This document shows, piece by piece, positions 17,375 through 26,843 of a stretch of DNA of 64,000 bases. Origin of the DNA: Cyclobacteriaceae bacterium (GTDB taxonomy: Bacteria > Bacteroidota > Bacteroidia > Cytophagales > Cyclobacteriaceae); the NCBI GenBank assembly GCA_029858965.1, contig JAOUDZ010000001.1, positions 62,001 to 126,000 of the forward strand, read 5' to 3'. The notes beneath the pieces were generated by a model, which worked only from the letters and a program-made list of their open reading frames with translations, was not told the origin of the DNA and ran no database searches. Positions within the stretch are counted from its first letter, which is position 1, and the number at the start of each line of letters is the position of its first letter. A program made the translations under genes and the position numbers.

Positions 17375-20300
17375 CTAGAAATCAAAGCCAAGCGTGACAT
17401 AGAATCTTGGTTTACTCACCTGGTAATTTTCTACGGGCCAGGCCAGATCAAACTTCATGTAGTAGCCAAGCATAACAGTGCGCATACCAACCCCATAGCT
17501 GTATAACCACGGGTTAAGATAATTCTTAATCTGCGCCTTGAACGGTCCGTTTACAATTTCTTCATAACTCACACTATTCCCTGAACTGAATGGTGGTTTG
17601 CCCGACCAGCTTGTACCAATATCATAGAAAGAAATAAATTGCATGTTGCGGAGAAAGTTGGAGGAAATCGGACCACCCGCTAGCGCCCTGACCAATGGTA
17701 CTCTAAGTTCGGCATTCGCCATTAACACGCTGTTGCCAAATAATGTAGCGTAGTCAAAGCCGCGGAGTGCTGTGGCAAATTCTACAAATAAGATGTCTTG
17801 ATTTTCTGATGGATATCCAAGCGGATTTTGGACACCATCGCTTGTTCTTCCTCCTTTGCGCGTCTTATAAAAGAACCAGTTGTCCATTCCACCCAACAAA
17901 TACTTTTTAGGAGAATTGCCGAAGAATGTTCCGCCAAATCCTCTCACCGCAAAAACAATTTCCTTGTATATTTTTTGATAATGCCGAATATCAATTGAAG
18001 CCTGGCTGAAACTCAAATCCGAATTCTGCAATCCCTGATGATGTTGGAAACTGATCTTCCCGCGTGTGCCTTCGATCAGATTCAAGCCTGTAGAGACTGA
18101 GTTGTCATACACTAGTTCAGATTCTATGCCGGCATACATATTGTTTATTGGCGTAGCGGACGGCGGTGTAGACGGATAATCTGCAGGGCCAAGGCCTACC
18201 GATCTGGCCAGGGCACCAAATGGCTTCAGTGTAAATCGTATTCTATCTGTAATGGGAAGAGAAGCGCTTACTTCAATTCTGTTCAAGGAGTAACGGTATA
18301 GGTTACTTTGAACACCACTTTCAAGGGGCTCGGCCTCCCATCGGATGCCCTTACGGTCAAGGCGGGCACTAAAGTCGATTAAGGATTTGAGATACTGAAA
18401 CTCTGCATAGAAGTCACCATTTCGCAAATCTACGCTCGTCATCAAGCCACCGAAAAACCGGTAGTTTTCCAACATATCGTTCATTTGTGTTTCTATGGAA
18501 ATTCCCAGTCCACGAAGAGGATCCACTACCAGGGAAGTGACCAGGTTGTTTGAGCTGAATTTCGATTCATAAGGAAAGGGACCTGTTATGCGGCTCTTTT
18601 CACGTGCTTTCATGTATCGTGTAAGGAAAGATTCACCAGGCTGGGCAGATTTTACAACTTCATCTTCAAATACATAATTATCCGTATTCACGACCTCTTT
18701 TTCAGGCTGGGTTTGTTTTACAGTGCCATCATCAAACGCATAATTATCCGTATTCACAGCGTCCGGGTCTGCCTGCGCATCCTTTGCTGCAAGTGAATCG
18801 ATTGTCGAAGGGACTACCTTCGAAAGGCCCACCGTATCCGGGGAAGATATGGCAGCAGAATCAGCGATTATCTTTATTGTATCTTTTTGGGGCTGAGCTT
18901 GTTTAAGTCTGGCATTGAGCAAGTCCTTAATGCTCATATTCTGATCTTCCTCCTGCGCCTTTCTTCTTTCGCGAATTACACGTGCCTGCTGCAATTCCTT
19001 TCTGCGCGTTGCCGGCGTAAATACCTGCCGATTGATATTGAAGGTGCGGTGAACAAAAATATTTTGCTTCAAGTCTTTTGTAATCACCGTTGCCAGGGTA
19101 TTCGTGGTAAAATTCAGGTCAAAATCCTTAATGCTGGATGATAAGTTGGTAATCTGCGAATAGATTCCCGATTTGCGGTTGAACTTAAACAGATTCACAA
19201 TTCCACGTTGATCGCTCAGATAGTAAAAATTGTTTTCATCTAGTGCCAGGGGCGAAACATCCTTGCTCAACGTATTGGTCACACGATTGAGTAAGAACTT
19301 TGTACTGTCAAGGTCATAGATAAATAAATTATAGACATCTGTTAATTGTTCAAACCGTAGCTTCGTGTTGGCCCGTAGCGTATCAGATGCCCGGTTGGAG
19401 GTGAATACAATCCGGTTTGTGTTTGGAATAAAGCTGGGATCAAGGTCATCATAAATATCATTTGTCAGTCTTCGTGGCGCTCTGTTGCGTGTGGCACTCA
19501 TCAAAAAGAGATCACTTTTTCCCTCAAAATCCGCGCTAAGGATAACGAGTCTTCCATTACTTGAAAAACCAAAGCTGCGAACATTGCTAAATCTTTCCAG
19601 ATCGCGCTGTGATTTTGTTCCGGTGACGAAATCATACAACCAAAACACATAGTCCCCATTCTTGACTCCTATCACGCCGAGGGTATTTGCACCAGCCCAC
19701 GCAATAAGTGGAAGGCGGCTATCAACCCGCTGTTTGATCACTTTGCTTCCTCCCGAAATAATCGTTTTCTCTCTTCCATTGTCCAGCGACCTCACCTTAA
19801 CAATGTACCTTCCCCGGTCATTTTCAGCATAGGCAATATTGCGCCCGTCCGGACTGATCTTTACCGTCGTAAATTCTGTTGTCTTATTATGTTGCTGTGT
19901 AAAGGAAATTGAATCTTGCGGACTTAGATAAGACTTGCTAACTGCTACCTCCATATCAGAATAGAATTTTTTCCATTCTGCCTGTAATTGCTTAAAACTA
20001 ATGCCCAGGGTTATCAAAATACTTTTCTCTTCGTTTCGTGTAACGCGGGTGTAGTTCAGGATATTGGCAACACTGCTTTTGCCATATTTCTCAGCAATGA
20101 AATTCCAGATTGATTGACCCACGAGTTCAGCGTCCTTACCGGACAGCCTTGTAGCCCGTTTTGCCTTCCGGGTGCTCACCAACTGCCGGATATAATCGTC
20201 CATTTCTATGCTCCAGCCCTTTGCAACATAGAGCGATGCGCCATCCACAAACCACTCCGGAAGGTTCATTAAAATTGAACTCTGAAACATATCCTTGAGG

Positions 20301-20773
20301 TTTCCTCCAAACATCATTTCATTTACCATCAGGTCAGAGATCTGAAAGAGCAACTCCTCCTTAAATTCCTGTGCCGTGCCCAAATGAGCTACCTCCACAT
20401 AAGGTTTAATGAATTCCGTTTCACCGCCAACATTAAATACATTATGATTTAAGCCAACATTACTTTGCCGGAGATCACTTAACGAGTTGTATAAAAAGAC
20501 CTTGGTTTTGAAATAAGGCGGATACCCTAGCAAATCAGTAATACGATCAAATTCCCTTTCCAGGTATTCAAGTGCTTCCTGGGCCACAGCCTTGCGGGCG
20601 TCATAATAATAGACATCGAAATTCTCTCCGCTCAGATACACCCAGTCAAATTGCCTGTATTGAATTCTATTCTTACCAAAAACCTCTCTTGATTGCTGAG
20701 CCTCAACCGTGAAAAAGCCTAGTAAAATCAGTGCCAATGTTGTAAAAATACCGCTTCGCAAATTCTTCTTCAT
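17375..20773 (-). CDS. TolB-type beta-propeller fused to an outer-membrane beta-barrel
   Basis: A very large exported protein of 1132 residues. Residues 1-25 are a signal peptide ending in EAQQ. Residues about 26-280 contain a peptidase-MA-like region (LNHNVFNVGG, LPEWFVDGASLYVA), but the canonical HExxH is not seen. Residues about 290-600 are WD40/TolB-type propeller blades (ISPDGRNIAYAENDRGRY, PSFIPNTNRIVFTSNRA). A charged, repetitive linker spans about 610-715. The C-terminal about 400 residues resemble an Omp85/surface-antigen-type barrel, ending in the aromatic residue of YVTLGFDF. The linker contains two copies of NTDNYxFxD with a 22-residue period. The start ATG overlaps the stop of the upstream FAD oxidoreductase (ATGA), implying coupled translation. 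Probably a surface-assembly protein; function unproven. Confidence 0.85.
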   Translation of the reverse strand: MKKNLRSGIFTTLALILLGFFTVEAQQSREVFGKNRIQYRQFDWVYLSGENFDVYYYDARKAVAQEALEYLEREFDRITDLLGYPPYFKTKVFLYNSLSDLRQSNVGLNHNVFNVGGETEFIKPYVEVAHLGTAQEFKEELLFQISDLMVNEMMFGGNLKDMFQSSILMNLPEWFVDGASLYVAKGWSIEMDDYIRQLVSTRKAKRATRLSGKDAELVGQSIWNFIAEKYGKSSVANILNYTRVTRNEEKSILITLGISFKQLQAEWKKFYSDMEVAVSKSYLSPQDSISFTQQHNKTTEFTTVKISPDGRNIAYAENDRGRYIVKVRSLDNGREKTIISGGSKVIKQRVDSRLPLIAWAGANTLGVIGVKNGDYVFWLYDFVTGTKSQRDLERFSNVRSFGFSSNGRLVILSADFEGKSDLFLMSATRNRAPRRLTNDIYDDLDPSFIPNTNRIVFTSNRASDTLRANTKLRFEQLTDVYNLFIYDLDSTKFLLNRVTNTLSKDVSPLALDENNFYYLSDQRGIVNLFKFNRKSGIYSQITNLSSSIKDFDLNFTTNTLATVITKDLKQNIFVHRTFNINRQVFTPATRRKELQQARVIRERRKAQEEDQNMSIKDLLNARLKQAQPQKDTIKIIADSAAISSPDTVGLSKVVPSTIDSLAAKDAQADPDAVNTDNYAFDDGTVKQTQPEKEVVNTDNYVFEDEVVKSAQPGESFLTRYMKAREKSRITGPFPYESKFSSNNLVTSLVVDPLRGLGISIETQMNDMLENYRFFGGLMTSVDLRNGDFYAEFQYLKSLIDFSARLDRKGIRWEAEPLESGVQSNLYRYSLNRIEVSASLPITDRIRFTLKPFGALARSVGLGPADYPSTPPSATPINNMYAGIESELVYDNSVSTGLNLIEGTRGKISFQHHQGLQNSDLSFSQASIDIRHYQKIYKEIVFAVRGFGGTFFGNSPKKYLLGGMDNWFFYKTRKGGRTSDGVQNPLGYPSENQDILFVEFATALRGFDYATLFGNSVLMANAELRVPLVRALAGGPISSNFLRNMQFISFYDIGTSWSGKPPFSSGNSVSYEEIVNGPFKAQIKNYLNPWLYSYGVGMRTVMLGYYMKFDLAWPVENYQVSKPRFYVTLGFDF
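18673..18757. repeat. Two-copy in-frame repeat in the linker of the TolB/barrel protein
   Basis: The 19-base string cataattatccgtattcac occurs at 18673-18691 and again at 18739-18757. The period is 66 bp, so each unit encodes 22 residues containing NTDNY and an acidic segment. Recent tandem duplication in a surface-protein linker is likely. Confidence 0.8.
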
Positions 20774-21843
20774 TTAGGGGAAGACCAATATAATAATTTA
20801 TAACGTTCAATATCCACCTCTTTGTTTATGGCTTCGCCTTTTTCAATAGAGCGGATTAACATTTCTGATAAAAAAGGGGTAAGGCTTACGCCTTTTGTGC
20901 CCATTCCGTTAAATATAAAGCAGGACCGCAATTCAGGATGTCTCCCCAGAATTGGTCTTCGATCAGGTGTTGTTGGCCGAAGACCCCATTCCTGCCCAAC
21001 AATATTAAACGGAAAATTGACCAATTCTTTCATTTTTTCAACCAATTCTCTCCTCGCGTCCTCAGAAATACCAACATTATTATCCTGCAAATTATACGTA
21101 GCGCCAACTCTCCAATCGCCCCCATCATGAGCAGGAACTATATAAACACCTCTGTTGATAATTAATTCCTGCTGATGGGAAGAAAGTATCCTAATTGTCT
21201 CCCCCTTCAGCGGGCGTATAGGAAGCCAATCAAACCACTTGTTCCTGTGTGTGCCATTGCAAAAGATAATCTTCCCGGCATGATAATGCTTATACCGAAT
21301 GCCCTCAGGAAGTATGGAAAGATCGTTTTCTGCAGCCTCTTCATCCAAAAAAATCGCTTCCCGCGCTATCAACTTTCTTACCGATTCGATGTAGCATTTG
21401 GTATCCAGGTAGCCGCATTGTCTTACCAGCAAACCACCATAAACATCGTTAACATTAGGATACGTGGCGCGTGTAGAAATATCTTCGATATAGGCTTCAA
21501 ATTCAGGCCCTGCACTTTTTGCCATCCATTCATTTTGTTCCGCAAAAGAACCGAAAGGACGATACAGTTGCATTGGATACAGGAACTTTTCACCTGATAC
21601 CTCTTCAACACCGCGATAATATTCGTGGAGGTATGGAAATAATCGATCTGCCATCCACGTCTTTACCACCCTCTGCCCTGTTATTGGATTGAATAAACCT
21701 GCCGCAATCCGTGAAGAAGTATTGTTTAGGGGCTGATCGATTACCAAAATCCGTTTTTTCATTGTCAGCAGCTGGAACGCCACGGCGGAACCTGCAAGCC
21801 CCTGCCCTATTATAATATAGTCTACATCTTGGGATTTTGTCAT
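20770..21843 (-). CDS. FAD-dependent oxidoreductase (DAO family)
   Basis: A 357-residue flavoprotein. The N-terminal dinucleotide motif reads YIIIGQGLAGSAVAFQL (about 9-25). The C-terminal FAD contact region reads WGLRPTTPDRRPILG followed by FNGMGTKGVSLTP, typical of D-amino-acid-oxidase/glycine-oxidase-fold enzymes and of the MnmC oxidase domain. A substrate cannot be assigned. The stop TGA overlaps the ATG of the giant TolB/barrel gene by 4 bp, so both are cotranscribed. The upstream intergenic region (21844-22045) is shared divergently with the MBL-fold gene. Confidence 0.9.
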   Translation of the reverse strand: MTKSQDVDYIIIGQGLAGSAVAFQLLTMKKRILVIDQPLNNTSSRIAAGLFNPITGQRVVKTWMADRLFPYLHEYYRGVEEVSGEKFLYPMQLYRPFGSFAEQNEWMAKSAGPEFEAYIEDISTRATYPNVNDVYGGLLVRQCGYLDTKCYIESVRKLIAREAIFLDEEAAENDLSILPEGIRYKHYHAGKIIFCNGTHRNKWFDWLPIRPLKGETIRILSSHQQELIINRGVYIVPAHDGGDWRVGATYNLQDNNVGISEDARRELVEKMKELVNFPFNIVGQEWGLRPTTPDRRPILGRHPELRSCFIFNGMGTKGVSLTPFLSEMLIRSIEKGEAINKEVDIERYKLLYWSSPK

Positions 21844-22022
21844 CTGGCCTTTGAATGCGACAAACTACGCAAACCGATTTTCATTTCTATAAGGAAATTC
21901 TGCGAAATGATCTGATGCAATCTGGCTTGTCTTGCAACATTACCCAGCAATGTAGTTTTCACCCGTACCTTGCCACCCGGACGCATATAATCAAGAAAAT
22001 ATACATCCTGAAAAAATCCCTT

Positions 22023-22030
22023 TACCTTTG
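22023..22030 (+). promoter_or_regulatory. Candidate -7 element for the MBL hydrolase gene
   Basis: TACCTTTG matches TAnnTTTG and lies 15 nt before ATG 22046. It overlaps a possible TTG start at 22028, which is therefore unlikely to be used. Confidence 0.45.
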
Positions 22031-22045
22031 AAAAAAATCATCGCC

Positions 22046-22696
22046 ATGCTTCGTGTTCAAGTTTTCGTTTTTGGCCCATTTCAGGAAAATACATATGTTT
22101 TGTATGATGAATCAAAAGAAGCCGTAATCATTGACCCTGGTTGTTATGAAGAAAGCGAAAAAACCGAGTTAACTGAATTTGTTCGATCAAATCAACTAAA
22201 GGTGATGATGCTGCTGAATACACATTGTCATATAGACCATGTACTGGGCAATGCCTTTGTCAGGCAAACGTATAATATTAAACTTCATATTCATCGAAAT
22301 GATGAACCGGTACTGAAAGCCGTTCGTGTTTACGCTCCGAATTACGGCTTTCATTTGTACCAGGAAGCATCTGCAGACGCATATCTTGCTGAGGGTGATG
22401 AGGTGGCCTTTGGTCATCAAAAATTCAAAGTACTTTTTGTCCCGGGGCATTCGCCTGGTCATATCGTGTTCTACAATGAAAAAGAGAAGATCGTCATTGG
22501 TGGTGATGTTTTATTCAAAAACAGTATTGGCAGGACGGATTTGCCCGGGGGGGATGCTGATACCTTAATTAACAGTATTCATCAGAAACTTTTTACTTTA
22601 CCAGATGATGTAACGGTGTTTCCGGGCCATGGTCCCAGCACCACGATTGGCTTTGAAAAGGTCTCAAATCCCTTTTGCGGGCTTACCTCAAATTAA
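22046..22696 (+). CDS. MBL-fold metallo-hydrolase (glyoxalase II-like)
   Basis: A 216-residue metallo-beta-lactamase-fold hydrolase. The zinc motif THCHIDH is at residues 59-65, PGHSPGH is at about 134-140, and the distal Asp is in GGDVLF. This is the hydroxyacylglutathione-hydrolase-like subgroup common in bacteria, probably a thioester hydrolase. ATG at 22046 fits the family start (RVQVFVFGPFQENTYVLYD). An earlier in-frame TTG lies inside the promoter box. pssA follows after 6 bp on the same strand. Confidence 0.92.
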   Translation: MLRVQVFVFGPFQENTYVLYDESKEAVIIDPGCYEESEKTELTEFVRSNQLKVMMLLNTHCHIDHVLGNAFVRQTYNIKLHIHRNDEPVLKAVRVYAPNYGFHLYQEASADAYLAEGDEVAFGHQKFKVLFVPGHSPGHIVFYNEKEKIVIGGDVLFKNSIGRTDLPGGDADTLINSIHQKLFTLPDDVTVFPGHGPSTTIGFEKVSNPFCGLTSN

Positions 22697-22702
22697 TTCT
22701 CC

Positions 22703-23377
22703 ATGATTAAACAGCTTCCAAATTTTCTAACCTGTTGCAATTTGATTTGCGGCTGCCTGGGGATAATATTTTTGTGGGAAGACCAAACCATACCTTCTGC
22801 TTACTTTGTATGGGCCGCAGTGCTTTTTGATTTTTTTGATGGCTTTGCTGCGCGCATGCTAAAGATATCCTCACCGATAGGAAAAGAGCTTGACTCTTTG
22901 GCTGACGTAGTAAGTTTTGGCGTACTTCCCGCTTTGCTTATGTATAAGTTGATTGCTTTCGAATCGCCTGTCCCTTTCTTGCCCTATATCGCTCTTCTCA
23001 TTGCCATTTGTTCCGCCATTCGGCTTGCCGTTTTTAACACTGATGTGACCCAGTCTGAGTCCTTTAGAGGGTTACCAACGCCGGCCAATGCACTTTTCAT
23101 CACAGCTTTTCCTTTCCTGCATCATCCAGCCTTCGATATATTGCACAGCCCGATAGTTTTAACCCTGATTACCATAATTTTCTCACTGTTGCTGGTTTCC
23201 AGAATTGAACTTTTCGCATTGAAATTTGAAAACTTTAGCTGGAAGGAGAACAAAATCAGGTTTACTTTCCTTGCACTTTCTGTATTACTGTTGGCGGTAC
23301 TGCAATTTGCCGCCTTGCCCCTGATCATAATTTTGTACATCGCCCTTTCGTTAGGAGACAGGGTGTTTTCGAAATAA
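22703..23377 (+). CDS. pssA: CDP-diacylglycerol--serine O-phosphatidyltransferase
   Basis: A 224-residue integral membrane enzyme of the CDP-alcohol phosphatidyltransferase family that makes phosphatidylserine, the precursor of phosphatidylethanolamine. The signature D(x)2DG(x)2AR(x)8G(x)3D(x)3D is complete: D43 FF DG FA AR, then Gly, LDSLAD. About seven to eight membrane segments are present. It lies between the MBL hydrolase and porU on the same strand; spacing to its upstream neighbour is 6 bp. Confidence 0.95.
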   Translation: MIKQLPNFLTCCNLICGCLGIIFLWEDQTIPSAYFVWAAVLFDFFDGFAARMLKISSPIGKELDSLADVVSFGVLPALLMYKLIAFESPVPFLPYIALLIAICSAIRLAVFNTDVTQSESFRGLPTPANALFITAFPFLHHPAFDILHSPIVLTLITIIFSLLLVSRIELFALKFENFSWKENKIRFTFLALSVLLLAVLQFAALPLIIILYIALSLGDRVFSK

Positions 23378-23406
23378 GGAGCTATTTTTCGGCTAAAATC
23401 AAATCT

Positions 23407-26400
23407 TTGCTATCAGTATCTACCATACGACTGGTTTTTGTAGGCTTTTTGGCCGTTCAAATTTCCATCTGTGACGCGCAATCTTCTGTTTTGGAGTCCG
23501 GAACATGGTATAAGTTGGGTATTGAAAAACAAGGTGTTTACAAAATTACCTATGACCAATTCAAGAAAATGGGGTTTGACCCGTCTGCAACGGATCCCCG
23601 AAAAATAAAAATCTATGGCAACGAGGGTGGAATGCTACCCCAGCCCAACAGTACCAGTCGCCCGGTTGATCTTTTTGAGAACTCCATACTTATAAGCGGT
23701 GAGGGAGATGGGTCGTTCGACAAGAATGATTTCATACTTTTTTACGCAAAAGGTCCTGATCGTGTTCAATTCGATCTGCAGCGAAATATTTTTTCCTATG
23801 AACACAATCTTTACAGTGAAAAGAACTTCTACTTTATCACACTTTCGGCGGACAATGGTAAGCGCGTCCTTACCTCCGAAAGTATTGAGGGGAACTTCCC
23901 TGTAATAGAACAATTTGAGGATTATGTATACCATGAGTCGGATGAATACAACGAACTTCATTCCGGTCGCGAATGGTTTGGAGAGCGATATGACCTGGTA
24001 ACAGACTACGCCTACCAATTTGATGTCAGCGGCGTCGTGCCCAACTCCACCGTGAAATTGGTATCTGACGTTATGGCACAATCCTTTAATGAATCTTCTT
24101 TTGATCTACTTTTCAATAAGGTTCCGATCGGAGAACAGGTTGTTCCCATAATTGCAAATACGCAATACAGTATAAAGGGACGTCATAAAAGAGACACCCT
24201 CCTGCTGGACGCAAATACAATAGCTGCTCCCGGCAAAGCAAAACAAGAAGTTCAATACCACTATAACAAGGCAAGCTCAGGACGATCAGTAGGGTTTCTC
24301 GATTTTCTATTAATAAACTTCACACGAACGTTGGCATTGTATGGGGACCAGACCACTTTCAGATCAATCGAAAGCCTGGCGCAAACTATATCACAGTATC
24401 GTATCAATGCACCCGAGAATTGCACCATTTGGGATGTCACCAATCCTGGTGAAATCAAACAACAAAGATACACCTGGCAAAATGGTGTAGCCACGTTTTC
24501 CACCTCCAGCGCAGGCCTCAAGGAGTTTATTATTTTCAATTCAACTATACCTTCGCCAGCGCTTGCTGGGAGCGTACCCAATCAAAACCTGCATGGATTT
24601 TCCCCTGCTAATCTTATCCTGATCACACATCCCAATTTCAGCAATGAAGCACAGCGGTTGGCCAGTCATCGTCAGGCGCAAAACAACTGGTCAACTGTGG
24701 TTGTAACGCCTGAAGAAATATTCAATGAATACTCATCGGGACGGCAAGATGTAACCGCTATCCGCGATTTCGTCAAGTCTATGTACGACAAAAATCCGGC
24801 TGTCCTGAAAGCGCTGTTAATTATGGGCAGAGGGTCCTATGATTACAAAGACAGAATGCCGAACAACACCAACTTTGTACCTACGTATGAATCGCGTAAC
24901 TCCCTTGCCCCGCTGGAGACGTACTCGTCTGATGATTATTTCGCATTTCTGGAAAACGACGAAGGCAATTGGGACGAAAGTCCTGCACAAAACAGCACAC
25001 TGGATATTGGTGTTGGAAGACTTCCCGTTAAAACAGCCACGGAAGCTAAAAATGTAGTAGATAAGATAATCGCTTACGACACCAACAAAAAGAATTTTAA
25101 CAGGTGGCGAAAGGATATCGTATTCGTGGCTGACGACGGGAATAATGCGGATGGGTTTAGCAGCACCCATCAGTATCAGGCCAACACCATGGCTGAGGCA
25201 ATAGAATCCATTCATCCGGCGTTTGACACAAAAAAAATATTTTTAGGTATCTATCCAAAGACAACAAAGCCAAATGGTGAAGTAATACCGGAAGCGAACA
25301 AGGATATTACCAGTTGGTTCGACCGTGGTTCGCTGATCATCAATTATACCGGACACGGCAGCGAAAGACTGTGGGCAGATGAAAAGATTTTTGTTAGTGA
25401 TGACATCATTGCGCTGGAAAATAAACGTTATCCCTTTTTGGTCACTGCGACCTGCGAGTTTGGCCGGCAGGATGACCCGGCCGATATATCCAGCGCAGAG
25501 TTAAGCGTCATCCAGCCTAATGGTGGTGCGATTGGGCTCGTCAGCACAGCCCGACCTGTAAATTCAGCTACGAACTTCCTGTTGAATCAGGAGTTCTATA
25601 TTTCCCTTTTTGAAAAAGAATCGAACAGCTACCTCACCCTTGGAGAGATCTTTAGGCGGACGAAAAACAACAGCATGAGTGGCGTTTCAAATCGAAACTT
25701 TTCTTTGCTTGCCGACCCATCCATGAGGCTGGCTTTGCCTTCCGATTCAATTACCATTTCAGAACTGAAAACGGCCACTGGATCGGATACACTAAAAGCA
25801 TTATCAACCGTTATCGTTAAAGGTGAAATTCAGGATGAGACGGGCGCACGATTGAACTCCTTTAACGGAACGCTCGAGGCCACGCTATTTGACAAAGCCA
25901 TAGAATTGACGACAACCGGCGAAAATGATCCCCCTTTTAAGTTCAACGCATGGACCAATGCCTTATACAGGGGAAAAGCCACCATAGAAAACGGAGCTTT
26001 CGAGTTTCAGTTCATCATGCCAAATAATCTTGCAGACGAAATTGGCAAGGGAAAACTAAGCCTTTATGCTTCAGATCCACAACAAGGACGCGATGCCGGC
26101 GGAACAACAGCCGCATTTTCAATTGGGGGAATTGAAAAAAGTCCTGAGCCTGACGCCATTTCGCCGACAGTAGAGCTTTTCATGGGAGACACCACATTCA
26201 TCAATGGTGGCGTGACAACCCCAAATACAATATTGATTGCAAAATTGCATGATGCAAGTGGCATAAATATTTCAAACTACAGTATTGAAAACACGCTGAT
26301 TGCCGTACTGGACAATGAAGATCAGGTATTTGTGCTAAGTGACTATTATGAATCCGAAACAAATGATTTCACAAGGGGATGGGTTTATTTTCCGCTTAAA

Positions 26401-26814
26401 GGTCTAGCGCCTGGGGGGCATAGTATTACTGTGCGCGCGTGGGATACCTATAACAATCCCGGGCAGGCAACCATCAACTTTATCGTAACCGATGGCCAAA
26501 TTTTGGTGATTGAAACGTTGGGAAATATCCCAAACCCATTCCAGAATGAGACAAAGCTATTCTTTACCCACAACCGCTCCGGGGACGATTTGCAGGGTCA
26601 GCTCTACATTTACAGCATTACCGGACAGGTTATGAAAACATACGATTTTGACATCCCTGATAGTCCATATCATGTAGATTTGCTTGAAATCAATGGTTTA
26701 ACCGACTTTGGGAAAAAACTTCCCGGAGGTGTATACTTAGCCCGATTGGCAGTTCGTTCATTAACGAATGGTGCTAAAAGTGAGCGCGTTACAAAACTTA
26801 TTGTGGTGAATTAA
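23407..26814 (+). CDS. porU: Type IX secretion system sortase PorU (C25 gingipain-like)
   Basis: A protein of about 1135 residues. PorU is the surface transpeptidase that removes the C-terminal signal of type IX cargo and attaches cargo to anionic lipopolysaccharide. A signal peptide ends in ICDAQ. The gingipain-type C25 domain spans about 400-770, with the catalytic His650 in YTGHGSE and Cys683 in TATCEFG. The end of the protein is itself a type IX sorting-like domain (NPFQNETKLFF... VYSITGQV-like, ending KLIVVN). The start is unusual: no in-frame ATG precedes the signal peptide. TTG 23407 is the only common start, with open frame continuing upstream to the pssA stop. porV follows directly. 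Confidence 0.93.
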   Translation: MLSVSTIRLVFVGFLAVQISICDAQSSVLESGTWYKLGIEKQGVYKITYDQFKKMGFDPSATDPRKIKIYGNEGGMLPQPNSTSRPVDLFENSILISGEGDGSFDKNDFILFYAKGPDRVQFDLQRNIFSYEHNLYSEKNFYFITLSADNGKRVLTSESIEGNFPVIEQFEDYVYHESDEYNELHSGREWFGERYDLVTDYAYQFDVSGVVPNSTVKLVSDVMAQSFNESSFDLLFNKVPIGEQVVPIIANTQYSIKGRHKRDTLLLDANTIAAPGKAKQEVQYHYNKASSGRSVGFLDFLLINFTRTLALYGDQTTFRSIESLAQTISQYRINAPENCTIWDVTNPGEIKQQRYTWQNGVATFSTSSAGLKEFIIFNSTIPSPALAGSVPNQNLHGFSPANLILITHPNFSNEAQRLASHRQAQNNWSTVVVTPEEIFNEYSSGRQDVTAIRDFVKSMYDKNPAVLKALLIMGRGSYDYKDRMPNNTNFVPTYESRNSLAPLETYSSDDYFAFLENDEGNWDESPAQNSTLDIGVGRLPVKTATEAKNVVDKIIAYDTNKKNFNRWRKDIVFVADDGNNADGFSSTHQYQANTMAEAIESIHPAFDTKKIFLGIYPKTTKPNGEVIPEANKDITSWFDRGSLIINYTGHGSERLWADEKIFVSDDIIALENKRYPFLVTATCEFGRQDDPADISSAELSVIQPNGGAIGLVSTARPVNSATNFLLNQEFYISLFEKESNSYLTLGEIFRRTKNNSMSGVSNRNFSLLADPSMRLALPSDSITISELKTATGSDTLKALSTVIVKGEIQDETGARLNSFNGTLEATLFDKAIELTTTGENDPPFKFNAWTNALYRGKATIENGAFEFQFIMPNNLADEIGKGKLSLYASDPQQGRDAGGTTAAFSIGGIEKSPEPDAISPTVELFMGDTTFINGGVTTPNTILIAKLHDASGINISNYSIENTLIAVLDNEDQVFVLSDYYESETNDFTRGWVYFPLKGLAPGGHSITVRAWDTYNNPGQATINFIVTDGQILVIETLGNIPNPFQNETKLFFTHNRSGDDLQGQLYIYSITGQVMKTYDFDIPDSPYHVDLLEINGLTDFGKKLPGGVYLARLAVRSLTNGAKSERVTKLIVVN

Positions 26815-26815
26815 T

Positions 26816-26823
26816 TATCTTTG
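26816..26823 (+). promoter_or_regulatory. Candidate -7 element for porV
   Basis: TATCTTTG, a full TAnnTTTG match in the short porU-porV gap, 20 nt before ATG 26844. It suggests that porV can be transcribed separately. The -33 region has TTG at 26801 but with a short 12-bp spacer. Confidence 0.35.
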
Positions 26824-26843
26824 GACCTTTGAAAAATACATTG

